Below the pieces are notes generated by a model, which saw only the letters and a list, made by a program, of their open reading frames with translations, was not told the DNA's origin and did not search any database. Positions 1-7,720 of a stretch of DNA of 38,250 bases are shown here, piece after piece; position 1 is the stretch's first letter; each line of letters begins with the position of its first letter. Location of the stretch: assembly GCA_024280455.1 (NCBI GenBank), contig JAJRQC010000092.1, positions 1 through 38,250 of the forward strand, in the 5' to 3' direction. Position numbers and translations under genes: made by a program. The stretch comes from Deltaproteobacteria bacterium (GTDB lineage Bacteria > Desulfobacterota > Desulfobulbia > Desulfobulbales > Desulfobulbaceae).

Positions 1-33
1 ATCCAACCCGATATACTTTACTGTTTTTTGCAT
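1..33 (-). CDS. IS110-family transposase, N-terminal fragment (runs off the window)
   Basis: Only eleven codons are visible, reading MQKTVKYIGLD on the minus strand. They follow a strong ribosome binding site (AAGGAGG at 46-40, six bases before ATG). The YIGLD motif right after the start is the hallmark of IS110/IS1111 DEDD transposases, whose first catalytic Asp lies in the sequence (Y/F)-I-G-(I/L/V)-D. IS110 enzymes cut and recombine DNA with an RNase H-like DEDD domain plus a C-terminal serine domain, both outside the window. The family call rests on this short motif, the start position and the adjacent truncated gene. A different protein opening with the same motif cannot be excluded. Confidence 0.5.
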   Translation of the reverse strand, partial: MQKTVKYIGLD

Positions 34-135
34 GACCTGCCTCCTTGGTTATGGCTCTGGGGTGAATTATTGATGTTACATCTTAACCCACGTTGCAAGG
101 ATGGCAGGTCTTTTCTGCTTAACTGTCAACCATAA
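1..135 (-). mobile_element. End of an IS110-type insertion sequence (partial)
   Basis: The window opens inside what looks like an IS110-family element. It comprises the first codons of the transposase (1-33, minus strand) and its upstream noncoding end. The right boundary is inferred from where coding similarity to an isochorismatase-like hydrolase starts (about 136). In IS110 elements the noncoding end next to the recombinase can carry the guide (bridge) RNA, so 34-135 could hold part of one, but I cannot identify loops by eye. No target duplication is visible or expected. Confidence 0.4.
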
Positions 136-396
136 TATCTACTCCGGGGGCAGGGCGTTGAGCGTCTGGTCCTCTGTGGGATGATGAGCCATATGTGTGT
201 CGATGCAACGGTCCGGGCCGCTTTTGACCTGGGGTTTTCGTGTGTACTCGCCCATGACGCCAGCGCAACCAGGAACCTGCAGTTTGCGAAGCAGAAAATC
301 GATGCCGCCTCCGTACATGGTGCCTTCATGGCAGCGCTGGGAGCGGTCTATGCCCAGGTGATGACAACAGGGGAGTGTATCCAGCTGTTAAGGTGA
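136..396 (+). pseudogene. Isochorismatase-like cysteine hydrolase, C-terminal remnant
   Basis: The open frame follows a TAA at 133-135 and reads YLLRGQGVERLVLCGMMSHM, then Cys-Val-Asp-Ala-Thr. This matches the catalytic-Cys region of the isochorismatase/nicotinamidase superfamily (G-x-M-(T/S)-H-x-C-V-x-x-T). It is followed by the typical DLGF...AHDA...R stretch and the last helix. The family is normally about 180-210 residues, so roughly the first 100, including the catalytic Asp and Lys, are missing. The frame could start at ATG 181 but would then be a non-functional stub. The neighbouring IS110-like end is the likely cause of the truncation, by insertion or by a deletion next to the insertion sequence. 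Confidence 0.6.
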
Positions 397-424
397 TGGA
401 ATTATAATGACGGAGAGTAACATC

Positions 425-1198
425 ATGGAAAATATGCATTGCCGCTACATGCGGCCTGCAGACCTGCAGTCTATCCAGGACCTGCTTCGGCAAAATGGCC
501 TGCCGATCGAGGGGATTGAGCGAAATCAGTCAACCTTTCTGGTTCTGGAAAAGAAGGGCAGGGTTGTCGGCTGCGGAGGGGTCGAGCTGCTGGGCAGCTC
601 TGGTCTGCTGCGGTCCCTGGCTGTTACTGAACAAGAACGTTCCCGTGGATATGGCAGGCAGCTTGTGGAGCAACTGTTTGCCGTATCCTCTTTGCACGCC
701 ATAGATGATCTTTTTCTGCTGACGATAGATAAAATGGGTTTTTTTGAAAAAAACGGTTTTTCTCCGATTCCGCGTTCCGAAGCCCCGCAGCAGGTTCGGG
801 CAACCGAGTTGTGCACTGTGCATTGTTGTGGAACCCCGACCGCCATGAAAAAAAGTATGCACGCTCAACCGCTTCATTTTGCAAAAGAAACCCTGCGGCT
901 GCAAAAACAAAAAGATTTGCCCGGGGTGGAGATGTGGGCCGTAGCCCTGGAAAAGACCATGTTGACCTGTTTTACGGTGGAAGCAAATGTGAGTTCTCCC
1001 GAGCATAGCCACGAGAGTGAGCAGATCACCATGGTGCTGTCGGGTTCATTGTATTTTTCCATGGCGGGAAAGGTCTCAAGGGTCGGCGAGGGTGAAGTCA
1101 TCGCCATACCCGCCAACCTTCCCCATGCGGTCCATACCCGGGAGGAACCGGCCCGGGCCGTGGATGCCTGGTCACCGGTTATGGAGAAGTATCGATAA
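425..1198 (+). CDS. GNAT acetyltransferase (ArsN2-like) fused to a cupin domain
   Basis: Two domains are visible. Residues ~1-140 form a GNAT N-acetyltransferase: the acetyl-CoA loop reads RSLAV...ERSRGYGRQLVEQL, and FFEKNGF with a later Cys-Cys-Gly-Thr segment resembles arsenic-locus acetyltransferases of the ArsN type. Residues ~150-257 form a single-domain cupin: HSHESEQ gives the metal-binding His/Glu cluster and the PANLPHAV stretch the second cupin motif. The start at 425 is chosen because GGAGAG lies seven bases upstream; an in-frame ATG at 407 has no comparable site. The substrate is unknown. Similarity to ArsN2 suggests arsenical or small-amine detoxification, but no ars genes are adjacent. 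The fusion itself is read directly from one uninterrupted frame. Confidence 0.75.
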   Translation: MENMHCRYMRPADLQSIQDLLRQNGLPIEGIERNQSTFLVLEKKGRVVGCGGVELLGSSGLLRSLAVTEQERSRGYGRQLVEQLFAVSSLHAIDDLFLLTIDKMGFFEKNGFSPIPRSEAPQQVRATELCTVHCCGTPTAMKKSMHAQPLHFAKETLRLQKQKDLPGVEMWAVALEKTMLTCFTVEANVSSPEHSHESEQITMVLSGSLYFSMAGKVSRVGEGEVIAIPANLPHAVHTREEPARAVDAWSPVMEKYR

Positions 1199-1242
1199 AG
1201 TGGAAGCAGTACAGAATGAAAAAAAATACAGAGGAGGATGGT

Positions 1243-1803
1243 ATGCAGAAAAAACGAGTGGTCTCGATGTTGACGGCAGTGTTTTTTATGATCGCAGTGC
1301 AGGCAATAGCAGCAGACTTTACCCTGCACAGTCCGCAGCTTGAACAAGGCGGAACGCTGGGCATGGAGCAGGTCTTCAACGGATTCGGCTGCAGCGGGGT
1401 CAATGTTTCTCCACAGCTGAACTGGTCCGGTGCGCCTGTCGGAACCAGGAGCTTTGCGGTCACGGTCTATGATCCGGACGCGCCCACCGGCAGCGGCTGG
1501 TGGCACTGGCTGGTTTTTAATATCCCGGCCACGGTCCATACGCTGGCAAGAGGGAGCGGCAATCCGGAAAAAGGGCTGCTGCCGCCGGGGAGTGTGCAGA
1601 GCCGAACCGACTACGGAAAACCCGGGTATGGTGGTGCCTGTCCTCCTGCCGGCGACAAACCCCATCGCTACCAGTTTACGCTCTGGGCTCTGGACACTCC
1701 CGAGTTGCCCCTGGGCCCGGATGTCACAGCGGCCATGGTCGGTTTTTATCTCAATCAACACCAACTGGCCAGGGCGACCCTGACGGTTACCTATGGCCGA
1801 TGA
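1243..1803 (+). CDS. Exported YbhB/YbcL-family PEBP-like protein
   Basis: This is a phosphatidylethanolamine-binding-protein (Raf kinase inhibitor-like) fold. The conserved ligand-pocket signatures DPDAP, WWHWLVFNIP and YGGACPP...HRYQFTLWALD are all present in order. A signal peptide (KKR, then a hydrophobic stretch ending VQAIAA before DFTL) predicts export to the periplasm. The ATG at 1243 is chosen because GAGGAGG sits immediately upstream; the longer in-frame start at 1216 would put polar residues ahead of the signal peptide and swallow that site. Mature length (~160 residues) is normal for bacterial YbhB proteins, whose physiological role is unsettled. The gene is followed by the promoter of the cobalamin operon. 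Confidence 0.85.
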   Translation: MQKKRVVSMLTAVFFMIAVQAIAADFTLHSPQLEQGGTLGMEQVFNGFGCSGVNVSPQLNWSGAPVGTRSFAVTVYDPDAPTGSGWWHWLVFNIPATVHTLARGSGNPEKGLLPPGSVQSRTDYGKPGYGGACPPAGDKPHRYQFTLWALDTPELPLGPDVTAAMVGFYLNQHQLARATLTVTYGR

Positions 1804-1841
1804 TCAGAATAATATGAGAAGAATACCCAAAAAACGCGTTG

Positions 1842-1870
1842 TTGACACGATTGTGAAAATACTTTAAACA
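1842..1870 (+). promoter_or_regulatory. Sigma-70-type promoter for the cobalamin operon
   Basis: A perfect TTGACA (1842-1847), a 17-base spacer and a weak -10 (TAAACA, 1865-1870) lie directly upstream of the B12 riboswitch. The position fits a transcript starting at the riboswitch. The weak -10 lowers confidence. Confidence 0.5.
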
Positions 1871-1876
1871 TGAGAG

Positions 1877-2065
1877 GAATTTTCAGGCTCCATGAACATG
1901 GATGAAAAAGGGAACCCGGTGCGATTCCGGGACGGGCCCGCCGCTGTGACCGGGGACGAACGTTGCATGCAAGCCACTGTCTGCTCTGCAGATGGGAAGG
2001 CGCAACAGGTAGAATGAACCGGAAGTCAGAAGACCTGCCTGAAAATCGGTACAGCCGGCGAGCAT
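1877..2065 (+). promoter_or_regulatory. Cobalamin (B12) riboswitch
   Basis: The aptamer core is clear: a GGGAA...CGGTGCGATTCCGGGACGG segment (1910 onward), CCCGCCGCTGTGA, GGGGACGAA, GCCACTG, GGGAAGGCGC and a B12 box reading AAGTCAGAAGACCTGCC (2023-2039). This family binds adenosyl- or methylcobalamin and usually represses uptake or synthesis genes when B12 is plentiful. Here it precedes a BtuB-like receptor and a BtuF-like binding protein, so regulation of B12 uptake is the natural reading. The outer boundaries are approximate. Confidence 0.95.
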
Positions 2066-2203
2066 TGACCAGTTGTACCAGATGTTTTTTTTATTTTTTG
2101 GTCTTTCCACGACTGAAAGAGCGAAAGATAGCTGAAAAAATCATCGCCTGCGGTCTCCGTGGACCAGAGACTGTTGTTTGGTATCTGTGGATTAAACCAG
2201 GGC

Positions 2204-2248
2204 ATCCCCGGATCAATTGTTTAATTGGTCCGGGGATTTTTGTTTTTT
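2204..2248 (+). terminator. Riboswitch expression-platform terminator
   Basis: A 15-bp stem (ATCCCCGGATCAATT pairing with AATTGGTCCGGGGAT, one G-U pair) is followed by a T-rich run. It lies between the B12 aptamer and the receptor gene, about 47 bases before the ATG. This indicates transcriptional attenuation: the hairpin would form when cobalamin is bound. I did not identify the competing antiterminator. Confidence 0.85.
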
Positions 2249-2294
2249 CAGGATGTTTCTCCCCGGACGAAAATCATTTAGAGGAGGAACACCA

Positions 2295-4275
2295 ATGAAA
2301 AAGCAGTATCCCTTTCTATGTATCCAGCTGCTTGTCTGCATGGGAGCGCAGCCTGTTCTTGCAGTCGAGGTGCCTGTGCAACCGACCATGTTGGACGGTG
2401 GTGGTCACTGCCAGCCGTACTGCAGAGAGCAGAAAAGAGGTCAGTGGAAATCTCACCGTGATTGATCGTGAAGAACTTGATCAGTCCGTCAGCCGCAATG
2501 TGGGCGACCTCTTTGCCGAAAAGGGTGTCGGCCATATTCAGAAATATCCCGGCAACCTGACCTCGATCGGAATCCGTGGATTCCGCACCGACACCCATGG
2601 CAACGATCTCCAGGGCCATGTCCTGGTTCTGCTCGACGGACGCCGGGCCGGAACCGGCAACATGGCAAAAATTCTGACTAAAAACGTTGAACGAATTGAA
2701 ATTATCCGCGGGCCCGGTGCGGTCCAGTATGGATCTGCCGGTATGGGCGGGGTCGTCAACATCATTACCCGCCAGGGCAGGGACAACTCCCTGTTTGTTG
2801 AGGGCGGCGGCGGTTCCTTTGACACCGGCGAGGGAAGTATCGGTGGAACCTTTACCGGGAACGGCTTTGATTTTGCCGGTGCCTTTACCTATCAGACCAG
2901 GGGTGATTACGATACCGGCAGCGGCGACCGCTACCCCAATACCGGCCTCAACTATGAAACCGGTGTCAGTGCAAACCTTGGCTACTCGTTTGCCGAAAAT
3001 AACCGGTTGGGCCTGAACTTTACCGGTTTTGAAGTGGATGAGGCCGGCAGCCCTGAATATTTCAGTGCTCCCGACCTTGATGATACCGCAGATAAAAAAA
3101 ATTATTCCCTCGACACACGCTATACTGGAGGGACAACCTCCGGGACCTGGCAGTGGATGGCGCGGTATTTTTTCGGAAGAGATGAAAATACCTGGCATGA
3201 TCCTACGGATTCCAATCCAAGTTTTTGGGATGACGGTATCCCTTCATCCAATACAACCGACCAGCAGGGCGCCCAGGCCCAAGTCACCGCTGTCTTCGGG
3301 GCCTCGACCTTGACCGGCGGCTTTGACTGGCTGGAGTATGAGGTTGAAAACAGCTGGACCCCCAACAAAACCACCTACGCCAACCCGGCTCTTTTTCTAC
3401 TGGCCAAGACCTCCGTTCTTGATAACCGCCTGACAACCAATGTCGGCCTTCGCTATGACTGGTATTCCGTTGAGGTCAAGGAGCCGACGGGCAGAGACGA
3501 GGACCAGTCCCGCCTGACCCCGAAACTTGGTCTGGCCTGGATGATCACTGACGGGCTTAAGGTTCGGGCCCAGTACGCCCAGGCGTTCATGATGCCCTCG
3601 GCCGACCAGCTGGCCGCGGATTTCACCAATTGGGGCATCCGGACCGTTGGTAACCCAGAGCTGGATCCTGAAAAAAGCGGGACCTATGAGGGCGGAGTGG
3701 ATTTTGAACGTAAAAGCCTGAAGGCTTCCCTAACCTATTTTTATACCGATTTTGAGGACAAGATCGTCACCGATTATTCTGCTGATGGTTCCCAGACCTG
3801 GAAAAACCTCGGTGATGCCACCATTGCCGGATTTGAGACCGAGCTCTCCTATGACCTCGGCATGGGGCTGAACTGGAGTTGGGAGGTTCGGCCCTACCTG
3901 AACCTGACCATTCTGACCCAGTATGAAGACGGCACCACCGGCGAGGATCTTCAGTATGTCAGCGGGACCAACTATGCAACCGGACTGGTGGTGAGCAATG
4001 GCGACGGGATTTTCTGTCGCTTCAATGTCGCTTACACCGGCAGTCAGGAGGTCAACGACTGGGAGTCGGGGCTCTTCCCGGCCCCGGTGGTGACACTTTC
4101 CAGTTCAACCGTAGCTGACCTGGTTGGTTCATGGCGATTTTTTGAGAGTGAAACTGCGGGTGCCTTCACCCTGCGCGGTGAAGTCCGTAATCTCTTTGAT
4201 GAGGAGTACGCCTATGTCAAAGGCTACCCTATGCCGGGGCAAAGTTTGTATCTCGGCCTGCGCTGGGATTTTTAA
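2295..4275 (+). CDS. btuB: TonB-dependent cobalamin receptor, BtuB-like, frameshifted near the N-terminus
   Basis: This is a 22-strand outer-membrane receptor. It has a plug domain (NVGDLFAEKGVGHIQ..., RIEIIRGPGAVQYGSAGMGG, NIITR) and a long barrel ending in a C-terminal Phe. The GAGGAGG site and signal peptide (MKKQYPFLCIQLL...) belong to the frame starting at 2295, which would stop at 2465. The plug and barrel are in the next frame (open from before 2332). The frames join if one G at about 2397 is skipped in GACGGTGGTGGTC, which restores MLD-VVVTASR, a normal BtuB-type TonB box. The corrected protein is 659 residues. B12 is inferred as ligand from the riboswitch and the BtuF-like neighbour. 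The frameshift may be real inactivation or a base-calling error. Confidence 0.85.
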
Positions 4276-4278
4276 TCA

Positions 4279-5136
4279 ATGAGATATTTTTTTGTTTTTT
4301 TCATTATTCTGCTTTCCTGCGCGCTTCCCTCAGGAGGTGGTGCGCTGGGAGCAGACTTGCCCCAGCGGATCGTATCGCTCGGGCCGCTGAACACGGAAAA
4401 TGTGTATCTGCTCGGTGCCGGGGATCGGCTGGTCGGCAATACCAGCTACTGCGTGCGGCCGGAGGCGGCCAGGGCCAAGGAAAAGATCGGCTCGGTCATG
4501 CAGATCTCGATTGAAAAGATTCTCAGTCTGCAGCCGGATCTGGTTCTGGGCACCGGGCTGACCCAACCCCAGCAGTTGAAGAAATTACGGGAGCTGGGTC
4601 TTCGGGTGGTACAGGTCAAACAGCCGACATCATTTTCCGAGATCTGCATCGAGTTTCTTCGGCTCGGCCGACTGCTGGGGCTGGAGGCCCGGGCCAAAGA
4701 AGTTGTCCGCCGGGCAAGGAGTGAGGTTGCAGCTGTCACCTCAAGAGTTGCGGGCCTCCCGAAGCAGAAGGTTTTTCTTCAGGTCGGGGCTCTGCCGCTC
4801 TTTGGTTCGGTCAAAAGTTCCTTTACCCATGACTACATTGTTCTCGGTGGTGGGATCAATGTGATTGGAGATCAGACGATTGGTACCTCGAGTTATGAAA
4901 AGATTCTTGCCCGTAACCCTGATGTCATCATTATCGCCATCATGGGTTCCGAGTCCGGGGCGGCAGCTCGGGAAAAGGAAAAATGGCAGCGCTTTCAGGT
5001 GATAAACGCGGTTCAAAATAACAGAGTGTATACTATTAATCCGGATCTGGTCTGCAGCCCGTCACCTGAAACCTTTGCCCGCACCCTTGCGGTCATTGCC
5101 GGTTTGATTCATCCTGAGAGCGGGGAGACACAATGA
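4279..5136 (+). CDS. btuF: Periplasmic cobalamin/metal-chelate binding protein, BtuF-like
   Basis: This is a class III ABC-transporter binding protein of the BtuF/FhuD type (285 residues). It has an N-terminal export signal with a possible lipobox (LLSC), the opening motif RIVSLGPLNTENVYLLGAGD, the helix-spanning segment SIEKILSLQPDLVLG, and a C-terminal lobe with RNPDVIIIAIMG. Proteins of this family hand the ligand from the outer-membrane receptor to an inner-membrane BtuCD permease. No btuC or btuD is present in the window, so the permease must be elsewhere or missing. The gene starts three bases after the receptor stop and overlaps exbB by four, so it is in the riboswitch-controlled operon. 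Confidence 0.8.
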   Translation: MRYFFVFFIILLSCALPSGGGALGADLPQRIVSLGPLNTENVYLLGAGDRLVGNTSYCVRPEAARAKEKIGSVMQISIEKILSLQPDLVLGTGLTQPQQLKKLRELGLRVVQVKQPTSFSEICIEFLRLGRLLGLEARAKEVVRRARSEVAAVTSRVAGLPKQKVFLQVGALPLFGSVKSSFTHDYIVLGGGINVIGDQTIGTSSYEKILARNPDVIIIAIMGSESGAAAREKEKWQRFQVINAVQNNRVYTINPDLVCSPSPETFARTLAVIAGLIHPESGETQ

Positions 5137-5708
5137 GAATGTATGAAATTCTGGCCAGCGGCGGTCCGGTGATGTGGCCGCTGCTCGGCTGTTCGATTGT
5201 GGTGTTGACGGTTCTTGTTGAACGTCTGCTCTTCTGGCTGCAGCTGGAGCGGAAACGGAACCGGTCCCTGCTCGATGAAATCCTCCGTCTTGCTGAAAAT
5301 GGTGAATGGGCATTAATGAAAGAAAAAACCGGGGGCTGTGAAGATCATGTGATCCGGGTTCTTGTCGTCGGCATCATGCACCGTGATTTTGATATGGGCA
5401 AGGCCATGGAGGCCGAAGCCCGGCAGATGGTCAAAAAAATGTCACAGTTGATGACCGTGCTCGACACCATGATTACCGTGGCTCCGCTTCTCGGCATCCT
5501 CGGCACGGTGCTGGGCATCATTACTTCCTTTAAAATGCTTGGCGCCGGCGGCATTGCCGATCCCAAGCTGGTCACCGGCGGTATTGCCCAGGCCCTGATC
5601 ACCACGGCCACCGGTCTGACCATCTCCATCATTACCGTTTTTCCCTACAATTACTTCAAGAGTCGGATAGAGAACGGTCTCCTACCAGCAGCTGTTCCAG
5701 GTGCTTGA
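5133..5708 (+). CDS. exbB: ExbB/TolQ-family proton-channel protein, C-terminus altered
   Basis: ExbB energises TonB-dependent receptors by using the proton gradient with ExbD. The start overlaps the previous stop (ATGA). Residues ~12-35 form the first membrane helix. The conserved block TVAPLLGILGTVLGIITSF and the third helix ITTATGLTISIITVFPYNYF are intact. Homology ends at KSRIE (about 5672). The last ~14 residues (NGLLPAAVPGA region) are not family-like but are an out-of-frame reading of exbD sequence. The usual cytoplasmic tail after helix 3 is therefore lost to a deletion. Function is doubtful without ExbD. Its place behind BtuB and BtuF suggests a dedicated energiser for B12 uptake. Confidence 0.8.
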   Translation: MRMYEILASGGPVMWPLLGCSIVVLTVLVERLLFWLQLERKRNRSLLDEILRLAENGEWALMKEKTGGCEDHVIRVLVVGIMHRDFDMGKAMEAEARQMVKKMSQLMTVLDTMITVAPLLGILGTVLGIITSFKMLGAGGIADPKLVTGGIAQALITTATGLTISIITVFPYNYFKSRIENGLLPAAVPGA

Positions 5709-5775
5709 CCGGGTAAAACAGGCCGGCCTGACTCGGATTTCACTGCAGGCGGAACCTGGTACCGGAGGACCATGA
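5671..5775 (+). pseudogene. exbD: exbD 3'-end remnant fused out of frame to exbB
   Basis: In the frame one base off from exbB, 5677-5775 reads VSYQQLFQVLDRVKQAGLTR and then ISLQAEPG. This is the recognisable C-terminus of ExbD/TolR (V-x-Y-x-x-L...VLD...AG...I-x-L-x-AEP). The rest of exbD, its start and its membrane helix are absent. The fragment begins exactly where ExbB homology stops, so one deletion removed the exbB tail and most of exbD. The stop overlaps an ATG (ATGA, 5772), as if a further gene such as tonB once followed. That frame now gives only an 18-residue peptide ending at 5828. Nothing else is recognisable in 5829-5977. Confidence 0.65.
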
Positions 5776-5977
5776 CCGGACAGCTTATCGGTAGAATCCC
5801 CGCTTTTCTTAACCCGAATTTTCAGTAACTCCCATCCCGGCCGGCCTGGACAACGAAGGATGAAAGCCGTCCAGGATTTGAGGCCTTGAAGACTACTTTT
5901 ATAAAAGCCTCTTCTCCATCACCGGAATGATCCGTGGACTCAGGCCATAAGTGCTTCGGGATCAATCGTAAAAACGC

Positions 5978-6007
5978 TTGACATTCGTTAGCCTGCTCAA
6001 TTATTAG
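5978..6007 (+). promoter_or_regulatory. Promoter of the marR-efflux operon
   Basis: A perfect TTGACA (5978-5983) is followed after 17-18 bases by TTATTA/TATTAG as the -10. The -10 region overlaps the palindrome at 6004-6020, and the first gene starts 40 bases downstream. Confidence 0.55.
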
Positions 6008-6020
6008 TTAATCTAACTAA
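6004..6020 (+). promoter_or_regulatory. Palindromic operator, probably for the MarR regulator
   Basis: TTAGTTA-ATC-TAACTAA is a perfect 7-3-7 inverted repeat overlapping the -10/+1 region of the operon promoter. MarR dimers typically bind 16-20-bp palindromes of this kind and repress their own operon. The assignment is inferred from position and symmetry. Confidence 0.6.
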
Positions 6021-6047
6021 TTTCAATATGTCATTGGAGAGCAATCA

Positions 6048-6539
6048 TTGGCCGATCAAAATACAAAAATTATTGAACAGGCGCGGTTTATTTTTACGAC
6101 CGGAAAACTCCTGCGCCGTCATATTTTTTCCACTTTGGCCCGGTCAGAGGCTGAGGGTAAATACGGCTGTTCGGATCTGTCGCTGGCCCAGTTCAACCTG
6201 CTGATGGCTGTGCAGACCCAGGGCGCAATTACCGGTGGAGAACTTGCCGTCCAGTTGGGCGTTTCCCCGCCATCGGTCTCGGTCATGGTCGAACGGCTGG
6301 TGGAGCGGGGTCTGCTGGTCCGTGAACGTTCCAAAGAGGATCGTCGCAAGGTGGTCCTTCGAATCAGTAATGACGAGGCGCTCCATCTTGCCCGGATTGA
6401 AGAACAGGTGCTGGCCAGTTTTGTTGATCTGGTTGAGGAGGTCGGCGATGAAACCGCTGACAAATGGGTTGAGGCTCTCCATCAGGTTGAGCAGGTTTTG
6501 CGGCGAAAATTTGAACAAAAAACAGGGAGTTCCCGATGA
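6048..6539 (+). CDS. MarR-family transcriptional regulator
   Basis: The protein has 163 residues with a winged helix-turn-helix: an SLAQFNLLMAVQTQG helix, recognition region GGELAVQLGVSPPSVSVMVERL, then the wing with the family signature ERSKEDRRKVVLRIS. Terminal helices would form the dimer interface. The start is TTG at 6048, eight bases after GGAGAG. The stop overlaps the adaptor gene (ATGA), so the regulator leads the pump operon. MarR proteins commonly repress efflux operons and release DNA when they bind small aromatic or amphiphilic compounds, so derepression of the downstream pump is the likely role. The perfect palindrome at its promoter fits autoregulation. Confidence 0.85.
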   Translation: MADQNTKIIEQARFIFTTGKLLRRHIFSTLARSEAEGKYGCSDLSLAQFNLLMAVQTQGAITGGELAVQLGVSPPSVSVMVERLVERGLLVRERSKEDRRKVVLRISNDEALHLARIEEQVLASFVDLVEEVGDETADKWVEALHQVEQVLRRKFEQKTGSSR

Positions 6540-7720
6540 ATATGAAGACAACCGGACCGGCCCCGCTGCTTCGTATTGCTCTCTGCGTGCTTATCCTTGG
6601 AGTGGGAATCGGAGGGTTTCTTGTCCTGAAAAAAATGAAAAAGCCGCCGACTGAAAAAAAGGTGGTGGAACATCCCCTGCCGGTGCAGGTGGTGAGCGTG
6701 CAGCCGGTGGATTTTCCGGTCAGTGTCCGCGGGTATGGTGATGTCGTTTCCAGAACCGCAGTGACGCTGTCGGCTGAGGTCAGCGGCCGGATCACCTTTA
6801 AACGTGACCTGCTTCTGGCGGGCCGGGTTGTAGAGAAGGGTGAGGTACTCTTTGAGATCGACAAAAAGGATTTTCAGATTGACCTGACCACTGCCGATGC
6901 GCTGCTGAAGATTTTGACCCGTGACCATGAAATTGCCCGGGCCGAACTTAAACGGATGAGTGGGCTGTACCGAAAGAGCAAGGTCGGCAGTCTCAGCGCG
7001 GTGGAAAAGGCCGAATCAGCGGTCAACTCCATCAGCAACCAGTTGGAGCAGATACGGCAGAGCAGGGAACGGGCAAAACTCAAACTTTCCCGCTGCGTGA
7101 TCCGTGCTCCCTTTACCGGCCGGGTGTCATCGGTGGAGGTCGACCAGGGCGAGTATGTCAATCCCGGCCGGAAGATGATTACCCTGGTTGATGATGCATC
7201 CCTGGAAGTTGTGGTCTCCCTGGACAGCAGGGATGCGGCCAGCTGGATTAAGTGGAGCGGGACAAAAGAAAAAACCGAACCCAACTGGTTTGCCAGGCCT
7301 GAACCGGTCCCCTGCACGGTGGTCTGGAGCGAGAACGCGGAGGTGCAGGGACGCGGCCAGCTGGACCGGGTTGTCCGTTTTGATTCCAGGACCAGGATGC
7401 TTGCGGTGGCCATTGCCCTTGACCGTTCCGAATCGTCGTCCTTTCCCCTGGTTGAAGGGATGTTCTGCCGGGTGACCATCCCCGGTCGCATTCTTGAGCA
7501 GGTGTTTGTGGTTCCCAGAGAGGCGGTAAGCTTTACCTCTACCGTGTATGTGGTGGCGGACGGCCGTCTGCACACCCGCAAGGTGGAGGTTGTTCGCGAG
7601 GAGGAAGATATGGCTGTGATTGACGACGGATTGGTATCCGGGGATGTGGTGATTACCACTCGTCTGGAAAATCCCCTGGAAAACTCCCTGGTCCGGATTG
7701 TGGAACAGGACGTAAAATGA
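6536..7720 (+). CDS. RND efflux periplasmic adaptor (membrane fusion protein)
   Basis: HlyD/AcrA-type adaptor of 394 residues. A single N-terminal membrane anchor (LLRIALCVLILGVGIGGFLV) is followed by a barrel-sandwich half (GRITFKRDLLLAGRVVEKGE), a coiled-coil hairpin (~115-185) and the second lipoyl half (CVIRAPFTGRVSSVEVDQGE). Beta-barrel and membrane-proximal domains follow (EGMFCRVTIPG, VVPREAVSF). It would link the RND pump to TolC across the periplasm. Its start overlaps the marR stop and its stop overlaps the pump start (ATGA in both cases), showing tight translational coupling. GGGAG lies six bases upstream. Confidence 0.9.
   Translation: MNMKTTGPAPLLRIALCVLILGVGIGGFLVLKKMKKPPTEKKVVEHPLPVQVVSVQPVDFPVSVRGYGDVVSRTAVTLSAEVSGRITFKRDLLLAGRVVEKGEVLFEIDKKDFQIDLTTADALLKILTRDHEIARAELKRMSGLYRKSKVGSLSAVEKAESAVNSISNQLEQIRQSRERAKLKLSRCVIRAPFTGRVSSVEVDQGEYVNPGRKMITLVDDASLEVVVSLDSRDAASWIKWSGTKEKTEPNWFARPEPVPCTVVWSENAEVQGRGQLDRVVRFDSRTRMLAVAIALDRSESSSFPLVEGMFCRVTIPGRILEQVFVVPREAVSFTSTVYVVADGRLHTRKVEVVREEEDMAVIDDGLVSGDVVITTRLENPLENSLVRIVEQDVK

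Noticed and set aside
874-1764. 296-codon minus-strand frame
   Set aside because: Spans the opposite strand of two well-supported genes and has low-complexity composition.
2278-3198. 306-codon minus-strand frame
   Set aside because: Lies opposite the receptor gene, whose translation matches a clear family; no ribosome binding site or domain in the antisense frame.
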